Shown: positions 1 through 11,434, numbered from the stretch's first letter. The stretch: 64,000 nt of DNA from Primulina eburnea (GCF_022965805.1 NC_133106.1:32353913-32417912); one strand, 5' to 3'. Translations and numbers: made by a program. Notes: generated by a model from the letters alone, not told the origin.

Positions 1-241
1 AGGCCCAAGAAAACGGGAAAGAACCGGACAGAGACTGGTATTCGTTGATCGGCTGTTGCTCCAGCGGCACCGGGCACTCTTTCTCCGGCGGGGTATTGTG
101 GTTATTTTTGAACGACGAGAAGATAATTCTGGGGAAGAATCTGTGCCTCTGGAAAATGGGATACGCGCGCGCTCTCCTGTAGTTGGCGTGGTTGCAGGGG
201 AGGAAGAAGGTCGGTGAAAATACAGAGAAGGCAACAGCCAT
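1..241 (-). CDS. CGLD27: CGLD27 / Ycf36-like (DUF1230) chloroplast protein, N-terminal part only
   Basis: The minus strand opens with ATG at 241 and stays open for 80 codons to the window edge, so the C-terminus lies outside. The first ~45 residues are rich in Phe, Arg and Ser with few acidic residues, as expected of a chloroplast transit peptide. They are followed by the motif CPVPLEQQPINEYQSLS and then SFPFSWA, which I recognise as the start of the DUF1230/Ycf36 domain found in cyanobacteria, algal plastids and plants. The Arabidopsis relative CGLD27 is a plastid protein linked to the iron-deficiency response; that role is family knowledge, not visible here. Confidence rests on the conserved motif; intron structure cannot be judged. 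Confidence 0.8.
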   Translation of the reverse strand, partial: MAVAFSVFSPTFFLPCNHANYRRARAYPIFQRHRFFPRIIFSSFKNNHNTPPEKECPVPLEQQPINEYQSLSGSFPFSWA

Positions 242-370
242 TTTCGGCTTCAGCTTTCCCTTTTCTGCTAATACATATATATAGAAATATCTAGAATGAA
301 ATATGAGCTAAAAATAAAGAAAAAAACAAGAAGAGTAACAACGAAAATGAAAATATCTCTACTGCAGGAG

Positions 371-474
<104 letters not shown>

Positions 475-964
475 TTGATAAGGGGTTTGTTACCTTTAAT
501 TTTAGCCATTAATTTATTATATTGTTTGGATAATTTAACTCTATTATTATAATCTTAATCGCATAATTTCTTGTACATATGTTTCAAATTAACTCAATTA
601 TTCAATGGAGTTATTTGAAATGACAGATTTATTTTTATTGTTAAATATATTAAATAGAGAAAACTAAAATCAATATTTTCAGTTCTATAATAATTATGGT
701 GTACGTAAGTAAGAAGATGAATTTGCATATCATCGAGCTTCCTTCACAGAACGATCAGCAACGTGTGATCGATTTTAGGAAGACTTCCTTCCATAAGATC
801 AATCTCGAAATAGAGTATCGATCCAAAATAACGACAAAAAAAAATTGTATATTTTTATAGACATGATATCATTGTGTGGGTAACAACATTGAAATAAAAA
901 ATAATGTCACGTTTTGGTAGAGGAACTGGTCTATTTTTTGTTAAAATTTTAGACATAAAAACTT

Positions 965-1145
965 GAGTAGGTCTATGTGAGACGGTCTCACTCATATTTA
1001 TCTGTGAGACGTGTCAACTTTACCGATATTCACAATAAAAAGTAATAATCTTAGCATAAAAAATAATATTTCTTCATGTTTGACCCAAATAAGATAACCG
1101 TCTCACAAAAACAGCCCGTAAGACCGTGTCACACAAAATTTTGTC
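965..1145 (+). mobile_element. Foldback MITE, GAGACNGTCTC family, copy 1
   Basis: A 181-bp element starts GAGTAGGTCTATGTGAGACG and ends AAAATTTTGTC. It is flanked by an exact 9-bp duplication TAAAAACTT (956-964 and 1146-1154). The inner core CACAATAAAAAGTAATA is shared with the other copies. A 9-bp duplication is typical of Mutator-type transposition. Confidence 0.85.
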
Positions 1146-1637
1146 TAAAAACTTATATGATATCGTTTCACAAACAAATTTTATGAGACGAATATCTTAC
1201 TTGAACAATGAAAAATATTAGTTTATGTCAATTTTTTTTATGGCAAGTATAAACTTTGTCGATTCATCGTCTCACGGATAATTATCAATTTAACCATCTA
1301 ACAAAAGACATATTCAATTTTAGATGTTTCTCATCACTTAAATTCACAAGTCTACCTTTTAGGATTAGACGTTTTTGGTTGAAATAAAAAAATAATGATA
1401 ATTTTAGAGACAAAAACTTCTGTAATAATTTTTCACGTGACAATTTTATTAGACGAATTTTCGATCTGACTTATAAAAAATAATATTTTATATATAAAAT
1501 ATTATTTTTTACTGTAATATGAACTAGATTGATCCGTCTCATGAAAATATATCTATATAACTATTTAATAAGAGACGATTTTTTTTTTATCACTGAAATT
1601 CACAAGTCTACCTTTCAGGATTAATATATTTTTTCGA

Positions 1638-1805
1638 GGCAAAAACTTGTGTGAGACGATATCACATATTGTATTTGTGAGACAGATCTCTTAATTGGGT
1701 CACTCATTATATTACTTTTTATACTAAGAGTATTACTTTTTATTGTGAATATAAGTAGAGTTGACTCGTTATGATCCGTGAGACGGTCTCACACGAGACC
1801 CACTC
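1638..1805 (-). mobile_element. Foldback MITE, GAGACNGTCTC family, copy 2
   Basis: Inverted relative to copy 1: it begins GGCAAAAACTTGTGTGAGAC and ends GAGACCCACTC. The flanks share only a weak duplication, so the insertion is probably older. The internal core (ACTTTTTATTGTGAATAT) matches the family. Confidence 0.75.
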
Positions 1806-2423
1806 TTTTCCCGGATGCAGGAATTATGTGTAATTATTAATTTACCATAGGTAGAATAAGTAGTTGGCCAGTTTTTGTTCCGATTCGTGAGTGATATGGT
1901 AATACCACCCATTAAAGTTATGGCCAAGCAAATCTGTAATTTGGCGTACAGATCATAATTAATAAATAGACGTATGCTACCATTTAATTTCATAGACAAT
2001 AATTTAAATATTACCAAAGATATATGATAAAGACATGTATCTGATTTTGGTAAACATCAAGTTCTAGGAGATGGATGACACCATATTACCTACGGTTGAG
2101 ACTTGAGCCACCATTAAAATCGAACCTATTTTCTTGGTTAGCCATGGCTACCTAGTTTGATATGTTATATTATACGCGTGTGTATACATAAATATCGTTG
2201 TTTGTTGTGGACGATGAAATTCAACGTCTTTGAAATATTTTGCGTTTTGGCTTGAGTTTATGATAATGTGAATGAGAAAGTGCGAAGTTTGTATTTGTTT
2301 TCAAAATATTGTATATAAAAGTTTAAATCTTTTATGCAATTTCACACACACACACACTCAAAATAACAATTTTCTTTATCCTTACTTCAATTCGGCCCTC
2401 TCATTAAACAGCAGCCTTCCACT

Positions 2424-2431
2424 TTATATAT
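2424..2431 (+). promoter_or_regulatory. Candidate TATA box of the NHL gene
   Basis: TTTATATATCC sits about 115 bp upstream of the NHL start codon, a reasonable distance for a plant TATA box plus 5' UTR. This rests on position and motif only. Confidence 0.35.
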
Positions 2432-2543
2432 CCTGATAATCATAATTATTTTATTATTCCATATTCGTTTAATTTCTTATTATTTGGCTTATGATCCAAT
2501 TTCACACAGATACACACGACGATTTCTTTTCTAGTTCTTGAAA

Positions 2544-3335
2544 ATGGCTGACAGAGTCCAGCCGTCAGTCAACCCAAATGCCACCGCCGCAAAACCATCT
2601 TCAGCCCGAAACCACCTCCCCTACCCCACTCGCCACCCCTACCGCTCTTATACAACCTCCCGCTGCCGTCGAAAGGACCCCTGTTTCAGCTGCCGCCGCT
2701 GCTTATGCCTCACCTGCTTCTGGTCCTTCTTTCTTCTGCTCATGATCTCCCTCCTCGCCGCTGCCTCCGCCACCGTCTTCTACGCACTCTACCAACCCAA
2801 ATATTCTTCAATCTCTGTCAACTCCCTCAAAATCTCGTATTTCAACCTCTCCACCAACCCTTCCGACGATACCACCTACCTGACCACAAAATTCAACCTC
2901 ACTCTCTCTGTGAGAAACCCCAACAAGAAGATCACATTTTACTACGAACCCTTTTCCATCTCCGTGCTTTCTAACTCCATAGAACTAGCGAACGGATCTT
3001 TCACGGAATTCACCAACTTACCCGACAGCATTTTCACACTTCACACCACAGTGGGGCCATATTCTCAGGTTATGGATACTGATTCAGTGAACTCACTAAA
3101 AGCGGACCTCAACATGAAAAATGGGCTGCCACTGAAAATTGTAATGGATACAACTGTAATCATAAACATGGGGAAGTTGAAGATGAAGAAAATTCGAATC
3201 GGAGTGAACTGCGACGGCATTCACGCGGCGGTGCTGAAGGCTAAAAATGTGATCCCAACGACTGCAAATAGTTCTAAAGCCAAGTGCAAGAGTCATCTCA
3301 GAATCAAGATATTGAAATGGATATTTAAGTTATAA
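2544..3335 (+). CDS. NDR1/HIN1-like (NHL) LEA_2-domain membrane protein
   Basis: A single-exon gene of 263 codons. I place the start at the ATG at 2544 (MADRVQPS), because the longer frame two codons upstream begins with TTG. Residues 1-58 are a cytosolic tail rich in Ser, Pro, Arg and Cys (CRRKDPCFSC, RRCLC). Residues ~60-83 form one hydrophobic transmembrane segment, and residues ~100-235 form an LEA_2 domain with the typical NLTLSVRNPNKKITFYYE stretch. Several N-x-S/T sites (FNLST, FNLTL, NGSF) suit an extracellular face. This is the layout of the NHL family: type II membrane proteins, some of which act in pathogen response. The C-terminus is Lys-rich. Which NHL clade it belongs to cannot be settled by eye. 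Confidence 0.88.
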   Translation: MADRVQPSVNPNATAAKPSSARNHLPYPTRHPYRSYTTSRCRRKDPCFSCRRCLCLTCFWSFFLLLMISLLAAASATVFYALYQPKYSSISVNSLKISYFNLSTNPSDDTTYLTTKFNLTLSVRNPNKKITFYYEPFSISVLSNSIELANGSFTEFTNLPDSIFTLHTTVGPYSQVMDTDSVNSLKADLNMKNGLPLKIVMDTTVIINMGKLKMKKIRIGVNCDGIHAAVLKAKNVIPTTANSSKAKCKSHLRIKILKWIFKL

Positions 3336-4754
3336 TTTTAATTACTTTATAATTTGTTTCTGTTTTCTTTTATTTAATTTGTCTGTCTTCCTACATATAT
3401 ATAAATTTATATCATATGTACGTACACACATGCAATATATACATATATACATATGGGCATTTTTCATGTCTTTGGTAACATTTTAATCATTTCATGTCAA
3501 ATTTTTTATAATTAAATATTAATTGAAATATATTTTAAAACTTTACGTCTGATCAATGAAATTATCTAACTCAGAGTTACAATTAACAATTAATTTTTTA
3601 TGCCCTACTTGTTTGGCAATCAATGAATCGAAACATTTAAAACTGGAAATCCATTACGAGGCTCGGTTGCATTATTGCTAGTAACGATGTCATATAACAT
3701 AATTATTCAAACGGCCAGGAGTACTTACTATACATGATTTTTGCTGATTATTTAGTTTCACAAAAAAAATTTATAAGACAAATATTAAATCTGACTTGAT
3801 CCATAAAAAAATGAGTAGGTCTCTTGTGAGACGGTTACGAATCTTTATTTGTGAGATATATCAATCATACTGATATTCACAATAAAAAGTAATATATTTT
3901 TTTCATGGATGACCCAAATAAAATATTTGTCTCACAAAATATGACTTATGAGATCGTCTCACACACGCTTTTGCCTAAAAAAATTATTTTTATGTCAAAA
4001 ATATTGGTTTATATTGCACGTATAGAGCGTGTCAATCCATCTCACGAATTTATCTCACGAGTGACTTACTGTTTTTCTTTAAAACAAATAAAAATATAGT
4101 AAAAAGAAAGAAATAGAGAAAAATCACGACCAAAATCTAATACATTAAATTATTCACAAAACTCGGTTGAAATGGTCTTACGATTCAATTTTGTGAGATT
4201 GATATTCTATTTGAGTTATACATGAAAAAATATTACTTTTTATGTCAAAAATATTATTTTCATTATAAACAAACATAGACGTGGTTTACACATCTCACGA
4301 ATAAAGATCCGCGTGATTGTTGGTATTCCACTATTCCACCTGAAAAAGAAAAAGAACAAAAACTTGGCTAAAATGTGTTTCACTTCAATTCAAAGACTCT
4401 ACACAAGATCCATTTAAAGAATAATTTCAAAGAGCTTTTCCACATTAGTAGCATTCTTCTTTATTACTGCCACCTCGCGTAATCACGAACGATCTTCACA
4501 CTGTAAATTATAAGATTTTGAACCTCGTTTAGTTTATAACATCATTCGTAAAAACATCGCAGGTCCCCAAACGAAATTAGTTTTAAATTTGTACATAGCT
4601 TCCATGATTCAAACAACAATACGAGAGGATAGCCAAGAAAAATCAAACAATAATTATAACATTCAATTTAATCTAACAAAGATTCAATTCCTATAATAAA
4701 ATTATCTTGATCATGTTCTAGCTAGCTAGCTTTCTTCTCAAACTTCAACAGTCC
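3336..4754. other. Intergenic DNA between NHL and LBD genes
   Basis: AT-rich, with no convincing ORF. It contains one dated MITE (3813-3975) and an eroded relative at about 4155-4315 (GTGAGATTGATATTC, TTTTTATGTCAAAAATATT). The two host genes are convergent, so this stretch holds both 3' regions. Confidence 0.65.
3813..3975 (+). mobile_element. Foldback MITE, GAGACNGTCTC family, copy 3
   Basis: A 163-bp copy starting GAGTAGGTCTCTTGTGAGAC and ending GCTTTTGCC. Exact 9-bp duplications TAAAAAAAT lie at 3804-3812 and 3976-3984. One GTGAGACGGTCTCAC arm has lost its central bases (GTGAGACGGTTACG). Confidence 0.85.
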
Positions 4755-5264
4755 TTAATGATGATCAAATGCCAACGGGACATCGTATCTCCCGCCGTGT
4801 TCTTCAAAGATTCTATCGAATCCGATTCCCTGTTTCACAAATTTCACATCTTGTTTATGCTGGACCCACGATCTACAAATAGCGAGTTGTTGACGGACGA
4901 CATTTAATTCCGCGGTGTAGATTCGTATTCCTTGATTGAGTTCGCGCACCTTCCGAAGGCAACCCCCGACGGGATCCGCGGCACGCAAATTTGCCTCGAA
5001 AACGATTGAATTCACGGCGGTTTGGTGCTGATCTGGGGGCAACTCCTTCAGTGTCCTTGATATGTTTTTGACTCCGTATACCTTCCGCACGTTACGGAAA
5101 TCTTTTTGCTTGTCTGCTGGGAAATGTGGTGCGAGGGGGCAGTCTGGTGGGCATCTTCTGCGCTGATATTTGCAAGCTGCGCATGCTTGGGCGACAGCCA
5201 CGCCGCGGGGCCCGGTGTTTCCCAACTTTGCAGGGGTGTTGTGAGTATTATTCGCAAGATTCAT
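4755..5264 (-). CDS. LOB-domain (LBD/AS2-family) transcription factor
   Basis: A 169-codon single-exon frame starting at ATG 5264. Residues 28-42 hold the family's zinc-finger-like C block, CAACKYQRRRCPPDC, with spacing CX2CX6CX3C (C28, C31, C38, C42). It is followed by a GAS-type block (FRNVRKVYGVKNISRTL, ~57-73), where the canonical Gly-Ala-Ser reads Gly-Val-Lys. A DPVGGC segment and a leucine-rich coiled stretch (VRELNQGIRIYTAEL) complete the domain. LBD proteins are plant-specific DNA-binding regulators of organ boundaries and other development. The short N-terminus and divergent GAS block fit the smaller LBD22-like group better than AS2 itself; that placement is inference. Confidence 0.9.
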   Translation of the reverse strand: MNLANNTHNTPAKLGNTGPRGVAVAQACAACKYQRRRCPPDCPLAPHFPADKQKDFRNVRKVYGVKNISRTLKELPPDQHQTAVNSIVFEANLRAADPVGGCLRKVRELNQGIRIYTAELNVVRQQLAICRSWVQHKQDVKFVKQGIGFDRIFEEHGGRYDVPLAFDHH

Positions 5265-7891
5265 GCTCGTTTTTCAGTTATCTGCACAGTAAAGTCCGCC
5301 AGTTTTTATGGAGAAAACAACGTTGGCTAATCACGACACTGAGATTTGAAATTGTGATATGGATTAGTGGGAGAGATTATCGGGACGTGATCATGTTTTT
5401 GCATTCAAAAAAATTGAACGCTTTTAGTTGTGATGGAATTTCGTAATTAAAATTTGAAGAGATAAATCATATCTTTCGCTTTGCTTAAATTAATCCAACA
5501 CAAGTACGAAATACATATATCTTTGGATGATATATATCACATTCACATCTCCATCTCTTGTTCATATTTGATATATATTTCAATTTCTGATAAAAGGGAG
5601 TCTTCCAAAATCATGAAAACACTAGTGATTTTTTACATATATTGCGTATTTATATAATTAAAATATTTATCAAAACAAGATAATTTTTGATATTTTTAAA
5701 TTAATGATGTTTTCTCTATTGTTTTTATTGAGAGTGATAAACTTTTTTTAAAAATTTAACATTATAGATAAATATATGATTGCATTTTAAAAATACATAT
5801 ACAAATATTATTGAAGATTTAAAAAGAAAGATTATTTTAGGAAAATTAAAAAAAGTTTAATGAATAAAGTTATATAACTGAGGGTATAATTATAGCTCTA
5901 AATAAAGTTTCATAAAATCAATTAAAAGTGACGTTAATAAATGAACCTTGAGTTTAATTTAAAAATATAGTGAAATATGAAACCGGATCTAGTTTTATTA
6001 TTATTTTATAAAATTCTAACCGGCTCCATCCGGTTTCATAAGTGAAAATCCTCCACGATCCATTCATTTATAGATTCGGGACGTTCCAAAATCTTTACGC
6101 ATAACTTGTTCCAATTCCGGGCTTAGCGGGCCGGTTTCGATCTCATTCCGAGTTGAACTGCCCGTCAAACATGTCTAATTTTGTGCATGTTGAATGTCGG
6201 ATCGATCAAAACAAATTTTCTACAAAAGTTCACCTGCTTTTGCTATTTTTTTTTTTTGAAATTTCAGTTATGAATGACCTTCCATCTATCTGAGTCTTCA
6301 TATAATGCGTTGTCTTTGGTGTTCCAGTTGCAATGATCTTTGGTGCTCCAGCTGGACTGACTTTTTTTATATTAAAATTAAAATATAACAAAATAATCAC
6401 AAATCCTATATTAAAAAAAAACAACAACTACATAAGCATGCAACACGTACACATATACACTAGTTTTAATTAAGATGGTCAAGTACTGATGTTTTTTCCT
6501 CAAGTTGGAAGATAGATTTATTAAAAATTTCAACTAAAATTTCTAGATATTTAAATTACAGAATCGTACAACGAACTTAAAAAATGCATTAATTCATATT
6601 TTTGTTGATCCAATTTATATTATACCAACTAAATATGCGAAATAATGCACCCCATCTTCTTGGTATTTGCAAACCATTAATGAAACATACGTAAGTTTAT
6701 ACTTTCAAGAATTGTATCTCGTCAAAAAAAAAAAAAAGAATTGTATCTCGTGTTTATAAAAATCATAATTAATATTTTATCTCATTAAAGATTTAACCTC
6801 TAACATTTATTATATACTACATGAATATTTTTAAAATCAAAGCCAACAGATGGGTTTAAATAAAAAATATACGCAAATGCATAAAATCAACGTATAAAGA
6901 TCGAAAAAGAAACAAATTTGAATGTCATCGAAAGAGCCAATGTCAAAATTGAATAGAAATCTCATGAGACGATCTGACGGATCTATTTCCGTGAGATGTG
7001 TCAAACCGATTCATACTTAAAGTAAAAAGTAATACTTATAGTATAAAAATTATTAATATTTTTTTTATGAATAAAATCGGGTTGGAGATCCGTCTTGCAT
7101 GAATTTTGTGCTCAAATTTTTTTAGATAGGCTCGTCTTCATTTTCAATTAATTAATCAGAGATAAATGAGTCCATAATGAATGAATATTTGTGGTTGAGG
7201 GCTTGAAATGTTATTTTATTCTTTTATAAAGTCTCGAAATAAATGGATATTATTCATTTCATTCTTTGCATGGAAATATTTGGACCATTCGTAAACTTTT
7301 AACGTTGCACTCACCAATTATTTATTTAGTTTAAGTAAATGTTTTCATAATCGGACCGTTATCGAATCGGTCTACAATAAATAAAGTCCAACCGATCTAA
7401 TTGGTTTAGTCGAACAGTTGGATCAGAATACAATTATATTTTTATAAAATATTAATATAATGAGTATGTCTACGATCTCATCGATCTATATCAATAAGAT
7501 GGATCGATCGATTTATACCTAGAATGAAAAATAATATTTTTTTATGTTCCATTGGTTTTACGTATTGTAATTTGCATTCATCTCTCTAATATTTTATATA
7601 TTTGACATATTATAATTATAATCTTTGATAAGAGAGGCGAGTGTGTATCGACCTAAATTGTAGAGAAAAATAATTAAAATAACTATGTTTTAGTTAGACA
7701 TGAGACACATATAGAATTGAATGAGGGTAAAAATAATTGATGAAATTACTAAGAATTAGAAAAATACAAGTTGCATGTTAAAAAAATATATATTATGTTA
7801 TTAATTAATTATATTTATCTTGTTTTACAACGACATGAAGGAATTGAAATTTATTAAATCCCACATGTTTCCGCTACGATCAGAAAACTTC
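5265..7891. other. AT-rich intergenic DNA
   Basis: No gene was recognised. Contents include the upstream region of the LBD gene, an imperfect local repeat ATCTTTGGTGYTCCAG at about 6310-6350, and the poly-A footprint at 6708-6751. Eroded copies of the foldback MITE lie near 6955-7120 (CATGAGACGATCTGACGG) and 7465-7550. The CGGTTTCATAAGTG / CCGGCTCCATCCGG strings near 6000-6060 look like old transposon DNA but have no boundaries. Confidence 0.6.
6708..6751 (+). repeat. Short poly-A insertion flanked by 15-bp direct repeats
   Basis: AGAATTGTATCTCGT occurs at 6708-6722 and again at 6737-6751. They are separated by C plus about 14 A residues. This is the footprint expected of an extremely 5'-truncated LINE- or SINE-type insertion that delivered essentially only its poly-A tail. 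Confidence 0.6.
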
Positions 7892-8061
7892 GGTAAGGCC
7901 GATGTTACATGTGGGGATACTGCTCCCACATGATTTGGATGGACAAGATTCACACACATATATGGTTTTAAAAAAATTAGTGGACCCATGTATGTGTGAC
8001 TATATTTGAATCATTGATTCTATCATGGGGCAGTGCTCCTACATGTAAAATGGAATCAACC
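7892..8061. mobile_element. Mutator-type MITE with TTACATGTRGG inverted arms
   Basis: 170 bp between exact 9-bp direct repeats GAAAACTTC (7883-7891 and 8062-8070). The outer ends read GGTAAGGCC and, inverted, GGTTGATTCC. Clear inverted arms TTACATGTGGGGATACTGC versus TTACATGTAGGAGCACTGC lie inside. It has no coding capacity. The 9-bp duplication implies MULE mobilisation. Confidence 0.7.
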
Positions 8062-8152
8062 GAAAACTTCCCTACAAAATAATATTCTTTCGTTTCCAAA
8101 TTTTTAACGACAAACACGATCATTTAGGCCATGTTTGAGAAATATTTACAGT

Positions 8153-8480
8153 TAGGGATGTAAATGAGCCGAGTCGAGCCGAGCAGTAGCTGGCTCGGCT
8201 CATTTCATTATTTTCTCGGCTCGGGCTCGGCTCGAGCTCGTTACGAGTCTCGGGTTTGAAGCTCGGGATCGGCTCGTTCGGAATTTATGAAGCTCGGGCT
8301 CGGCTCGAGCTCGTTAATGGCTCGTTTATCTTGTTTAAGGAGTCTGGCTCGGGTTCGGCTCGTTAAACAAGCTCGTTAAGCGAGCTCGGGCTCGGCTCGT
8401 TAAACTATTTGCTCGGCTCGGGCTCGTTAGAGCCTTTGGTTTGAAGCTCGGGCTCGGCTCGAGCTCGGCTCGTTAACAAA
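8153..8480. repeat. hAT left subterminal GGCTCG repeat region
   Basis: About 330 bp with many copies of GGCTCG, GAGCTCG and CTCGTTAA, in direct and inverted orientation. Such subterminal repeats are the usual transposase-binding sites in hAT elements. They mirror the region at the other end. Confidence 0.85.
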
Positions 8481-8866
8481 TAAGAAAAAACAACTTAATT
8501 AAATAAGTTTCTTTGGGATCGGTTCTTTTTTCTAATGATCAAATAAGAAAAAAAAACAACTTAATTAAACCCAACAACCAAATAAGAATTCAACATGATA
8601 AAACATAAAAGAATTACCAGAGCATGAATGAGCTTGCTGTTCTTGCCTCGCTCCCTCGTGAACCCAACTTCAACAACCTAATAGGAATTCAACAAGATAA
8701 AACAAAAAAGATATTTAAATTAAAACAAACAAACAAACAAACAAACTTCACCAATTCAATGATAAACATTCGATGGTAATGACCTTAATTCAAATGAATC
8801 TCCTTAAGCCCCGAATTTTCCTTTTACATACAAGCACAAAAATTCAAAATGTTAGAATTAACCAAT
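8481..8866. other. hAT internal non-coding DNA
   Basis: AT-rich, with two near-identical 20-25-bp repeats (AATAAGAAAAAACAACTTAA near 8480 and 8545) and an (AAAC)n run near 8725-8745. No coding signal was seen. Confidence 0.6.
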
Positions 8867-10560
8867 CTAAATTAATAGAAAATAACACATATCTAATATA
8901 GACACAATTAAATTAAATATCAATTTACTTGCATTTTCTTTTCTCTTGACTTGGTACCAGGCACGTAACCAATCTTCTGCACAAAGCAACATCTGAACCG
9001 TATCCACTCCCAAATTGGCACGATATGAATCAATAACTCTACCACCAGCGCTGAAAGCCGATTCAGAAGCGACAGAAGTTATTGGAATTGATAGTACATC
9101 ACATGCCATCTTTGACAAAATCCTAAACTTTAAGTTGTTCATCTTCCACCATGACAATGCATCAAATTCATCATCTTCTTCACACAATACAACCCCTTCC
9201 TCAAAGTACACTTCAAGTTCAGACTTCACTTGCTCCACACTATCAACATTCTTAATATAGTTGGCAAATGCTATCCTCACTTTACCCTTTCCTTTTGCAC
9301 TAACAATACTTGAAACACTACAACTTTCTTTCTGAGCATCACCTGAAACATCCTTTTCAGCAACATTATTTTTGTGAGCATCAACATATTCACGATACAA
9401 CAAACGCAATGTCTCACGAACTGTAACGATGTTCTCAATTGCATCAACTTCAGAATAGATTTCTGGAAAACACCATTCAATCAACTTCATCTTATTCCTT
9501 GGATCTAATACAGCTGCCATAGAAATTAACAAATTACAGTGACCCCAATACTTGTCGAATTTAGTCTTCATTTTGTTAACCATATCTTTTATGAAACTAC
9601 CTTCACCCATACTTGTATTATTCAACAACCTCTTTATGTATAAAGTTCAGGTAGAAACAAATTTGAAGTTGGATATTCTGAACCTGAAAAATGTAGAAAA
9701 CTATATTAGATATTCAGACAATAAACAATTTTATTAAGAAACAAGATTCAAGTTTAATATTATTACCTGAAATGATGTGGGTAACTTCATTAAATTCTTG
9801 AAGAAAAGAACAGACGACACGGACTTTCTCCCAATCCTCCTCACTTGGCAGAGTGTTATAAGTAGGATCCCTTTATTGATATCTTGGGAAGACGTCCTTG
9901 AACTCTAGAGCAGTAGACAACATGCAATATGTTGCATTCCACCTAGTGCAACAATCCATTACTAGTTTCTTTGAAGATAATTGCATATGTTTTGCAATTT
10001 CACCGAAAATATTAAGACGAAACTCTGAGGCAGATATGTGTTTCACACTCTCACGCACATTGGAAATAATATTTTGTATCTCCGAAAGCCCATCTTGTAC
10101 CAAAAGATTCAAGATATGCGCACAACATCTCACATGAAACAATTTTCCACCGAGAGGAAGATTGTTTTTATAAGAGAGATTCTCTTTCAACATCCAAATA
10201 GCTACATCATTGTATGTAGCATTATCAACTGTGATTGTCCATACCTTGTTTTCAATTCCCCATTCAACCAAACACTTATTCAACACATCACAAACAACTA
10301 TACCTGTATGAGGTGGGGGGACATCACAAAAATTCAAATTCCGCTTTTGCAAATTCCAACTGGAGTCCACATAATGACAAGTGACAACCATATATGAAAT
10401 TTTCTGATCAGACCTCCATAAATCCGTAGTCACACTGACCCTATTTATATCCTTTAATTCTGCCACTAATTTTTTCTTCTCTATTTCATAAGAAGTAATA
10501 CAATCTTTCTTGGCAGTGGCACGACACAACAATATATCAATTACAGTATCGAAAGACTTA
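8867..10560 (-). pseudogene. hAT transposase (RICESLEEPER-like), inactivated
   Basis: The frame from about 10560 to 9873 carries the catalytic half: a DLWRS motif, VDNATYND, RCCAHILNLLVQDG and CTRWNATY, all typical of zinc-finger-BED RICESLEEPER-type hAT transposases. The frame from 9628 to 8867 carries the AAVLDPRNKMKLI motif and the C-terminal hAT dimerisation domain (ALSWWKMNN, SIPITSVASESAFSAGG). A plausible 83-bp GT-AG intron lies at 9684-9766. Three defects are visible: an in-frame TAA where a Gln codon (CAA) is expected just after FPRYQ, a one-base frameshift just upstream of 9628, and no BED zinc-finger N-terminus before the MULE insertion. It is therefore a dead copy. Confidence 0.88.
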
Positions 10561-10920
10561 CTCCATCTAATGGTCCATTAGAATACACTTGACTTATAAA
10601 ATCTTAACACCATGTATTTCGAACTTCTGATAAGGTTGGTGGTGGCCATTTTCAATAAATAACTCAACAGAGGTACGACACACAAGAAATAAACCAATTA
10701 TCGTTCTAATCAATACCATACCTCGGGAAACTGGTGCCGGACTAACTCAGTGCTTTGAACGGTGGTGGTGGTGGTGGTGGTGGTGTTTTGATTCCCTCTC
10801 GGTGAGTGAAACGGCGGTGGTGTTGGTCGTTCGAAGCCAACGACGAGTGGAACGGGGCGTTAGGGTTAATTTCGAAAGAAAATGTGGATGGATATAATGA
10901 GCTCGTACGTGAAATAAAGG
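10561..10920. other. Remaining hAT DNA up to the MULE insertion
   Basis: No intact exon was found. A (GGT)n run lies at about 10762-10786, and a short coding-like stretch continues the hAT transposase frame (FDTVIDILLC) just above 10560. The last 10 bp (GAAATAAAGG, 10911-10920) are the left target duplication of the MULE. Confidence 0.6.
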
Positions 10921-11141
10921 GGGTTTTTTTTAAAAATAATTTAAAAATTAAAAATTATTTCAAAAATAATTTAAAAAAAAAAGTTTTGCAAAAGTACCTC
11001 AAAACGTGCTTGGGAAGCACGGACGCTGCTCACGTGGAGCAGCGTCCGTGCTTTCTAAGCACGGAGCAGCGTCCGCGCTTTGTAAGCGCGGACGCTGGTC
11101 CACTTGTACTGAGGCCGTGCTTACCAAGCACGGCCTCTCAG
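10921..11141 (+). repeat. Left terminal inverted repeat of the MULE
   Basis: An A/T-rich outer part is followed by stem-loop modules of the form GCACGGACGCTGCTC / GAGCAGCGTCCGTGC and AGCGTCCGCGCT / AGCGCGGACGCT. Chance open frames in this TIR and in the right TIR translate to the same peptide, confirming the inverted copy. Confidence 0.93.
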
Positions 11142-11434
11142 TAATATATATTTTTTTTTTTCGATTGAGCCTACGTGCGCGTACGCTGGTCCACTTGTAC
11201 TGTTCCACTTCTATTATCCACTCATTTTCCTCGCTTTCTTATCTTACGAACATTTCAGCTTTATTATCATCATCCAACATTGCATGTGAAAGCTTTAGAT
11301 CTGAATTTTCACGTGAACTACAATAATTCAAATTTGAAAAATTCTCACTTTTTTCTCCTATATAAATGATGAAAAACTCAATGAATGAGTTATCAGTTTT
11401 CTCGTAAATTTCTTCTCACTAGAAATTTGGCAAA
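11142..11434 (+). promoter_or_regulatory. Leader region of the MULE transposase
   Basis: Between the TIR and the ATG at 11435. It contains CTCCTATATAAATGATG near 11357-11373, a good TATA box about 70 bp upstream of the start. TIR-proximal promoters are usual in MULEs. Confidence 0.45.

Noticed and set aside
2538..2543. Two extra N-terminal codons for the NHL gene
   Set aside because: The first codon is TTG; the ATG at 2544 is the natural start.
10806..11144. 112-codon frame reading FFKNNLKIKNYFKNN at the MULE left end
   Set aside because: It is a chance translation of the terminal inverted repeat; the same peptide appears from the right TIR (18762-19055, minus).
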